Source: JAAYXU01 sp050942555
GTDB taxonomy: Bacteria; Bacillota; Clostridia; Christensenellales; UMGS416
Direction: 5' to 3'
Length of the DNA: 9,825 bases
Assembly (NCBI GenBank): GCA_050942555.1
Contig: JBMNNN010000066.1
Span: forward strand, 1-9,825
Shown piece after piece: positions 6,358 through 9,825 of this stretch. Position numbers and translations under genes: made by a program. The notes below the pieces were generated by a model. It saw only the letters and a program-made list of their open reading frames with translations. It had not been told where the DNA came from and ran no database searches. Each line of letters starts with the position of its first letter. Within the stretch, counting starts at the first letter, position 1.

Positions 6358-6924
6358 TCAGCGCGGCGGCAGGCCGAGCTTTCCCATATCGACGTGGCAG
6401 TATCCGCCCGGATTCTTCTCGAGATAATCCTGATGGTATTCCTCCGCCGGGTAGAACCCGCTTAAGGGCAGCACCTCCACGGCGATCGGTCGGCTGTACC
6501 GTGCCTGCTCGTCGGCGATAAACGCGCGCGCGGCGTCCCCGTCGGCCGGATCCCGGTAATATATGCCGGTCCGGTACTGGGTTCCTGTGTCCTCGCCCTG
6601 TTTGTTGACGCTGACCGGATCGATGATGCTGAAAAACCGATCAAGAAGCCCGATAAGGCTGATCCGCCCGGGATCGTAGGCCACCTCCACCGTTTCGGCG
6701 TGTCCGGTCAGGCCGGTGCATACCTGCCGGTATGTCGGCTCGGGCATGTGCCCGTTGGCGTACCCGACGACCGTATCGGCTACGCCCGGGACGCGGGCCA
6801 TGAACGCCTGCACGCCCCAAAAGCAGCCGCCTGCAAGCCATATGCGCCTGAGCCGGACGGGATCGTACACGATCGCTTTGTTCAGATTTTCGGGCAGCCC
6901 CGCATTTCTTCCCCCGCAGGACAT
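6358..6924 (-). CDS. msrA: Peptide-methionine (S)-S-oxide reductase
   Basis: A 188-residue MsrA that reduces the S-epimer of methionine sulfoxide in proteins and free methionine. The catalytic cysteine is C34 in GGCFWG, the helper acid is E77 in GHAETVEV, and TQYRTGIYY (115-123) is the family's substrate-pocket strand. C176 in GGYCHVDM is the likely resolving cysteine near the C-terminus. No MsrB domain is fused. There is no signal peptide, so it acts in the cytoplasm. About 25 residues precede the usual family start, but the ATG overlaps the stop of the upstream amidohydrolase by one base (TGATG) and has a GAGGGA site at a suitable distance, so I keep it. It is the last gene of the right-to-left operon. 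Confidence 0.95.
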   Translation of the reverse strand: MSCGGRNAGLPENLNKAIVYDPVRLRRIWLAGGCFWGVQAFMARVPGVADTVVGYANGHMPEPTYRQVCTGLTGHAETVEVAYDPGRISLIGLLDRFFSIIDPVSVNKQGEDTGTQYRTGIYYRDPADGDAARAFIADEQARYSRPIAVEVLPLSGFYPAEEYHQDYLEKNPGGYCHVDMGKLGLPPR

Positions 6925-8327
6925 CAGCAGCTTCCCTCTTTCTTTTCGTCGCTATGAAGGCCGGGGCTTCGCCAGGCCAGCGTCGCCGTCCCGTCGTTAT
7001 TGTACCGGACTGCCTCGCAATCGAGCGCCAGCGCGTCAATCGCGCGGAAATAGTCTTCCGTCGTCGCGAAGGGTGTATTCCTGCGCGCGAGTACCTGCTG
7101 TGCGCGGGCTCCGCTGTCCGACAGCAGCGCTACCGCGGAGGCGGCCAGTATCTTGGCCGCCAGCACGCAGGCCGACTCGCGGTCGGCGATGCGGTAATTG
7201 TCCCCGTGGCCCTGTCCCTCCGCGCCGCCGATCGAGGGCTGTACGACCGGCATCACGCATGACAGATCGCCCATATCGGTGCAGCCCGTATCCCACTCGC
7301 TGCTCATGATGACCTTGCCCGGCTCGCAGAGCGCCTCGGCGACGCTGCGCACCGCCGCGCCCAGCTCGGGATCGTTCTTAAGCGGCATGTAGCCCGGCCG
7401 GTCGCAGATCGCAATCCGCGCGCCCAGGGCGGCCGCAGCTCCGGCGAGCGCGCGGTTCACGCGGCTGTTTTCGCGGGCAAACGCCTCCAGCGTCGCTCCT
7501 CTGACGTAGCTCTCCAGCGTGACCGTGTCGGGTATGACGTTGACGGCTCTGCCGGCCTGCGTCAGTATCGGATGCACGCGGATATGGTCCTTCTCCCGGA
7601 ACGTTTCGCGCAGCGCGTTGATGGCCGCAAGGCCCAGATTCGCCGCATACAGCGCATTGATCCCCTCATGGGGCGCCCCGCCCGCATGGGCAGCGCGCCC
7701 GGTATAGCGCACGTTCTTTAGAATACAGCCGTTGTTGCCCGCCCTTATTTTCAGCGTCCCGGCGGGGCCTCCGACATGCAGCAGGAGCGCCATGCCCACG
7801 TCCTCGAAATACCCGCGGCGCAGGAATTCGACCTTGCCCCCGTAGTATCGGATCACGCCCTGCCGCCGCAGTTCTTCCCGGTACGACAGCTCCAGCAGCT
7901 CCTCGGCCGGCACCGCCATGAAGCGCACCGAGCCGCACAGCATATCCGCGAACTCCGGTTCGCGCAGCGTGGCGGCCGCCCCCAGCAGCGCCGCGCACTG
8001 CGCATGGTGCCCGCAGGCATGGACCGCGCCGGTATCCGGGTCGGCGTCGGGGTGACTGGCGCACAGCACCGAGTCCAGCTCGCCAAGCAGCGCTATCCGG
8101 GGGCCGGGACGCCCCGTGTCAAGATCGGCGTAGAACCCCGGTATGTCGCCGGCCAGCCGCGGGGCATACCCCAGCTCCTGAAACCGGGACGCCAGGTATT
8201 CCGAGGCCTTCCACTCGCGATATCCTGTCGCCGGATGCTTCCACAGGAATTCCTCCGCCGCAAATATCCGTTCGCGGTGTCCCTCGGTACGGGCGGCCAG
8301 GGACTTCATCCATGCATGCTCAGACAT
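6924..8327 (-). CDS. M20-family amidohydrolase/peptidase
   Basis: A 467-residue metal-dependent hydrolase of peptidase family M20, subgroup of aminoacylase and AbgB-like amidohydrolases. The metal site is visible as HACGHHAQ (103-110, C105 the expected metal-bridging cysteine of this subgroup), the catalytic acid/metal pair E142-E143 in VPAEE, H184 in LLLHVGG, and a late histidine in QGHGDN (372-377). The dimerisation domain begins around 200 with RAAHAGGAPHEGINAL. It probably cleaves an amide bond of an N-acylated amino acid or aminobenzoyl-glutamate-type substrate in the cytoplasm; the substrate is unknown. The last ~55 residues (from 413) extend past the usual metal-ligand region and look like a small extra segment. 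An AGGAG site lies a few bases before the ATG. It follows the sortase gene by 15 bp. Confidence 0.9.
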   Translation of the reverse strand: MSEHAWMKSLAARTEGHRERIFAAEEFLWKHPATGYREWKASEYLASRFQELGYAPRLAGDIPGFYADLDTGRPGPRIALLGELDSVLCASHPDADPDTGAVHACGHHAQCAALLGAAATLREPEFADMLCGSVRFMAVPAEELLELSYREELRRQGVIRYYGGKVEFLRRGYFEDVGMALLLHVGGPAGTLKIRAGNNGCILKNVRYTGRAAHAGGAPHEGINALYAANLGLAAINALRETFREKDHIRVHPILTQAGRAVNVIPDTVTLESYVRGATLEAFARENSRVNRALAGAAAALGARIAICDRPGYMPLKNDPELGAAVRSVAEALCEPGKVIMSSEWDTGCTDMGDLSCVMPVVQPSIGGAEGQGHGDNYRIADRESACVLAAKILAASAVALLSDSGARAQQVLARRNTPFATTEDYFRAIDALALDCEAVRYNNDGTATLAWRSPGLHSDEKKEGSC

Positions 8328-8342
8328 GATGCTCCTCTCGTC

Positions 8343-9251
8343 TTAGGGCGCGCTCCCTGCGTCCTGCGGCGGCCGCGCGTCGCGCACGAGGCGTGCGTGC
8401 ACCACGAACCGCGCGTCTTTGAATTCGTATGTGCATGTGGACAGCGTCAGAACTATATCGTCCTGCGAGAGCGTGATGTCGGGCGTCGCGTGCATGCTGC
8501 GGGCATGTCGGTCATTGAGAAAGGCGAGCCATTCCTCGTCGCTGTCAAAGCGGGTCCGGATATAGGGGTCTACCGCTTCGGTGACATACGCCGAGAAAAT
8601 CTCCCATTCCATGTCCTCGTACAGCGTATCGAAACGGAACGTCCTGTGGGAGGAAAAGAAGTCCTTTTCCTTGAACCGCATGAGCGCCTTGAACATCGAC
8701 CCGTTCTTCATATGGTGCCCGTATATGATGAAATGGGGAGGGAACTCCGAAGTGATCTCACAGCGGTAATCGAGGAACAGCGTACCGGCCTTGGATTCGT
8801 TGCCGTCGAAGCTGATGTGCAGGTAATGCTCGTTGTCGTCCGACTGCACCACCGGGTAATCGATCGGCGTGTCGGCGATCGTGATCCAGCCGATGGTATC
8901 GGGATTCTGCGCGAGCAGCGTGCTGAAACGGCTGCTGATCACATAGACCCTGGGCGTGGGCGTAGGGGGCGGGGGAGCGGTCGGGCTCTTTGTTGTGATG
9001 GGCTTCGGGGTCGGGGCCGGCGTCGCCGGAGGAACGGGTGTCGGCGTGACGGACGCCATCAGCTGCCGGGTCCGCTCCAGCGCGGCGTAATCCCGGTAGT
9101 CGAGCCAGGTCTCCTGTATGATGAGGGCCAGCATCCCGCAGAGCAGCACGACGAACACGAGCCGCACGGCGTCGTACATGAGCGGCATACGGGCTTTTTC
9201 ACTGCGTCGGCCGGAGTATCCCGATCGCGCGGTTCGTTTCATGGCGGGCAT
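8343..9251 (-). CDS. srtB: Class B sortase
   Basis: A 302-residue membrane-anchored transpeptidase that cleaves sorting signals and joins proteins to the cell wall or to each other outside the membrane. A basic N-terminus (1-30) leads into one membrane helix (about 29-46). A Thr/Pro-rich linker (about 68-100) follows, then the sortase barrel. Catalytic residues are H179 in IIYGHHM, C273 in LTLSTC and R281 in ARFVVHARL; the long insertion between them and the TLSTCTYEF form indicate class B. NPDTIGWITI and TPIDYPVVQ (116-136) are class B landmarks too. The first ATG (9251) has an AGAGGTG site; an ATG three codons later is possible. No protein with a sorting signal is encoded in this window, so its substrate is elsewhere. 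The subclass symbol is tentative. Confidence 0.92.
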   Translation of the reverse strand: MPAMKRTARSGYSGRRSEKARMPLMYDAVRLVFVVLLCGMLALIIQETWLDYRDYAALERTRQLMASVTPTPVPPATPAPTPKPITTKSPTAPPPPTPTPRVYVISSRFSTLLAQNPDTIGWITIADTPIDYPVVQSDDNEHYLHISFDGNESKAGTLFLDYRCEITSEFPPHFIIYGHHMKNGSMFKALMRFKEKDFFSSHRTFRFDTLYEDMEWEIFSAYVTEAVDPYIRTRFDSDEEWLAFLNDRHARSMHATPDITLSQDDIVLTLSTCTYEFKDARFVVHARLVRDARPPQDAGSAP

Positions 9252-9289
9252 CGTTCACCTCTGGTTGACCCGGATCGGCTTGGATAGGC

Positions 9290-9312
9290 GCAAGCGGCCA
9301 TTGGCCGCTTGC
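9290..9312. repeat. Perfect 10-bp hairpin between the zinc-ribbon and sortase genes
   Basis: GCAAGCGGCC (9290-9299) pairs with GGCCGCTTGC (9303-9312) around a 3-base loop. No T-run follows on the minus strand, so it is not a classic terminator; it may reduce readthrough or protect an mRNA end between the first and second gene. A similar 15-base element, GCGGCTAATGGCCGC, lies at 9335-9349 across the zinc-ribbon stop codon and differs at two positions from bases 9294-9308. Confidence 0.55.
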
Positions 9313-9337
9313 TGATCGCTTTGCTGCTGGTGCGCGG

Positions 9338-9556
9338 CTAATGGCCGCAGCCCGAGCAGTGGGAGCAGTTGCCCCCGCTGCAGGAGGAACCGCTGCCGTC
9401 CCCGCTTTTTTTGCCAAAGTAGCACTTTCCCTGATAATGCCGCTCCACCTTCCGGCTTTCGCAGGACGGACACGCGACGTTCCCGGTCGCGCCCAGGGAA
9501 ACCAGTTCGTCAAATACAAGGCTGCAGTCGCAGCACTTAAATTTGAGCAAAGGCAT
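9338..9556 (-). CDS. FmdB-type small zinc-ribbon protein
   Basis: A 72-residue protein with two CxxC knuckles (residues 8-11, CCDC, and 30-33, CPSC) separated as in FmdB-type regulatory zinc ribbons, including the typical FDELVSL strand between them. The tail from about 50 is Gly/Ser/Cys-rich and ends in GNCSHCSGCGH, a composition I know from Clostridial members of this family; the tail could bind metal. Its function is unknown; the family name comes from a putative regulator of formamidase and does not establish a role. I chose the ATG at 9556, which has AAAGGAG (9565-9571) eight bases upstream, over a TTG two codons earlier that is too close to it. It is the first gene of the operon with the sortase, M20 hydrolase and msrA. 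Confidence 0.85.
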   Translation of the reverse strand: MPLLKFKCCDCSLVFDELVSLGATGNVACPSCESRKVERHYQGKCYFGKKSGDGSGSSCSGGNCSHCSGCGH

Positions 9557-9586
9557 ATGCAACGCTCCTTTAACGAGTCTTGTTTC

Positions 9587-9615
9587 ATTGTAGCGGATTT
9601 TTTGGTTTTTCGCAA
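9587..9615 (-). promoter_or_regulatory. Predicted sigma-A-type promoter of the zinc-ribbon/sortase/M20/msrA operon
   Basis: On the minus strand TTGCGA (9610-9615) and TACAAT (9587-9592) are 17 bp apart. Transcription would start near 9580, leaving a short leader of about 24 bases with the AAAGGAG ribosome site inside it. All four downstream genes are tightly spaced and lack a comparable promoter, so they probably depend on this one. Confidence 0.65.
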
Positions 9616-9740
9616 CCGAAAGGAGCCTTGAGTTTCCTCACGCTAGTATCAGACCAATAAAAGGGTCATTTTTCGTTTTTGATGTGCTAATCAAATTTTA
9701 AATTTCGTTTTACTTTTTACTTAAGAATCCAAGGTAGTTG

Positions 9741-9769
9741 TTGCAATAAATTTTGGATATTGGTATAAT
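9741..9769 (+). promoter_or_regulatory. Strong predicted extended -10 promoter pointing out of the window
   Basis: TTGCAA (9741-9746) and a perfect TATAAT (9764-9769) are 17 bp apart, with TG one base before the -10. The transcript would begin near 9776 and run rightward off the window. Its first bases can fold: GCATTT (9781-9786) pairs with AAATGC (9808-9813). No ORF with a ribosome site is visible before base 9825. The surrounding block 9616-9825 has no gene that I can support; 9641-9825 is about 30% G+C by hand count. AAATTT is repeated around one base at 9693-9705. Confidence 0.68.
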
Positions 9770-9825
9770 ACAGGCAACTCGCATTTGTAGTAATATACAT
9801 CACAGCAAAATGCAGAATAGACTAT

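Noticed and set aside
7776..9287. 503-codon open frame on the plus strand
   Set aside because: It covers the M20 hydrolase and sortase genes in antisense. Both of those have intact catalytic motifs, while this product is a low-complexity Arg/Gly/His-rich shadow.
9199..9615. 138-codon minus-strand frame overlapping the zinc-ribbon gene
   Set aside because: It overlaps the zinc-ribbon gene in another frame and lacks the CxxC knuckles; the shorter frame has the ribosome site and the family signature.

Overview
The window looks like chromosomal DNA from a motile, GC-rich Firmicute, most likely in the class Clostridia. The pointers are FliY (rather than a plain FliN) next to CheY, a class B sortase, a QueT-type S component, a cysteine-bearing Rrf2 regulator beside cysteine synthase, a small FmdB-type zinc ribbon with a Cys/Gly tail, and strong GGAGG-like ribosome binding sites. 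The lineage is inferred; no rRNA or other marker gene is present.

Left part (1-3035, + strand): the 3' end of cysK, then an Rrf2-family regulator, metY (O-acetylhomoserine sulfhydrylase) and nadA (quinolinate synthase). The genes lie 32 bp apart, 9 bp apart, and in a 4-bp ATGA overlap, so they probably form one transcript. Sulfur assimilation (cysK, metY) surrounds a regulator with four clustered cysteines, and the last gene makes a [4Fe-4S] enzyme of NAD synthesis. Sensing of cysteine or Fe-S status is a reasonable inference.

Middle (3036-4674, + strand): a 197-bp gap holds a near-consensus promoter and a GC-rich foldable leader, followed by queT (predicted queuosine-precursor transporter component) and an EamA-type transporter in a 4-bp ATGA overlap. 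Next (4675-6336, + strand), a 216-bp gap holds a possible promoter with a 12-bp palindrome in its spacer and a possible 26-codon leader ORF. It precedes fliY and cheY, which act on flagellar motor switching and CheY-P dephosphorylation. No other flagellar gene is in view.

Right part (6358-9556, - strand): read from right to left, this is a compact operon of an FmdB-type zinc ribbon, a class B sortase, an M20 amidohydrolase and msrA. A well-spaced sigma-A-like promoter lies directly upstream of the first gene. cheY and msrA converge with 21 bp between them. The last ~185 bp are sharply AT-rich (about 30% G+C by hand count, against a clearly GC-rich remainder) and carry a near-perfect extended -10 promoter firing rightward out of the window.

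All protein-coding genes belong to known families. I see no CRISPR array, tRNA, rRNA, insertion sequence or clear intrinsic terminator with a U-tract. The least explained parts are the untranslated leaders of queT and fliY, the twin hairpins in the sortase operon, and the AT-rich right edge.
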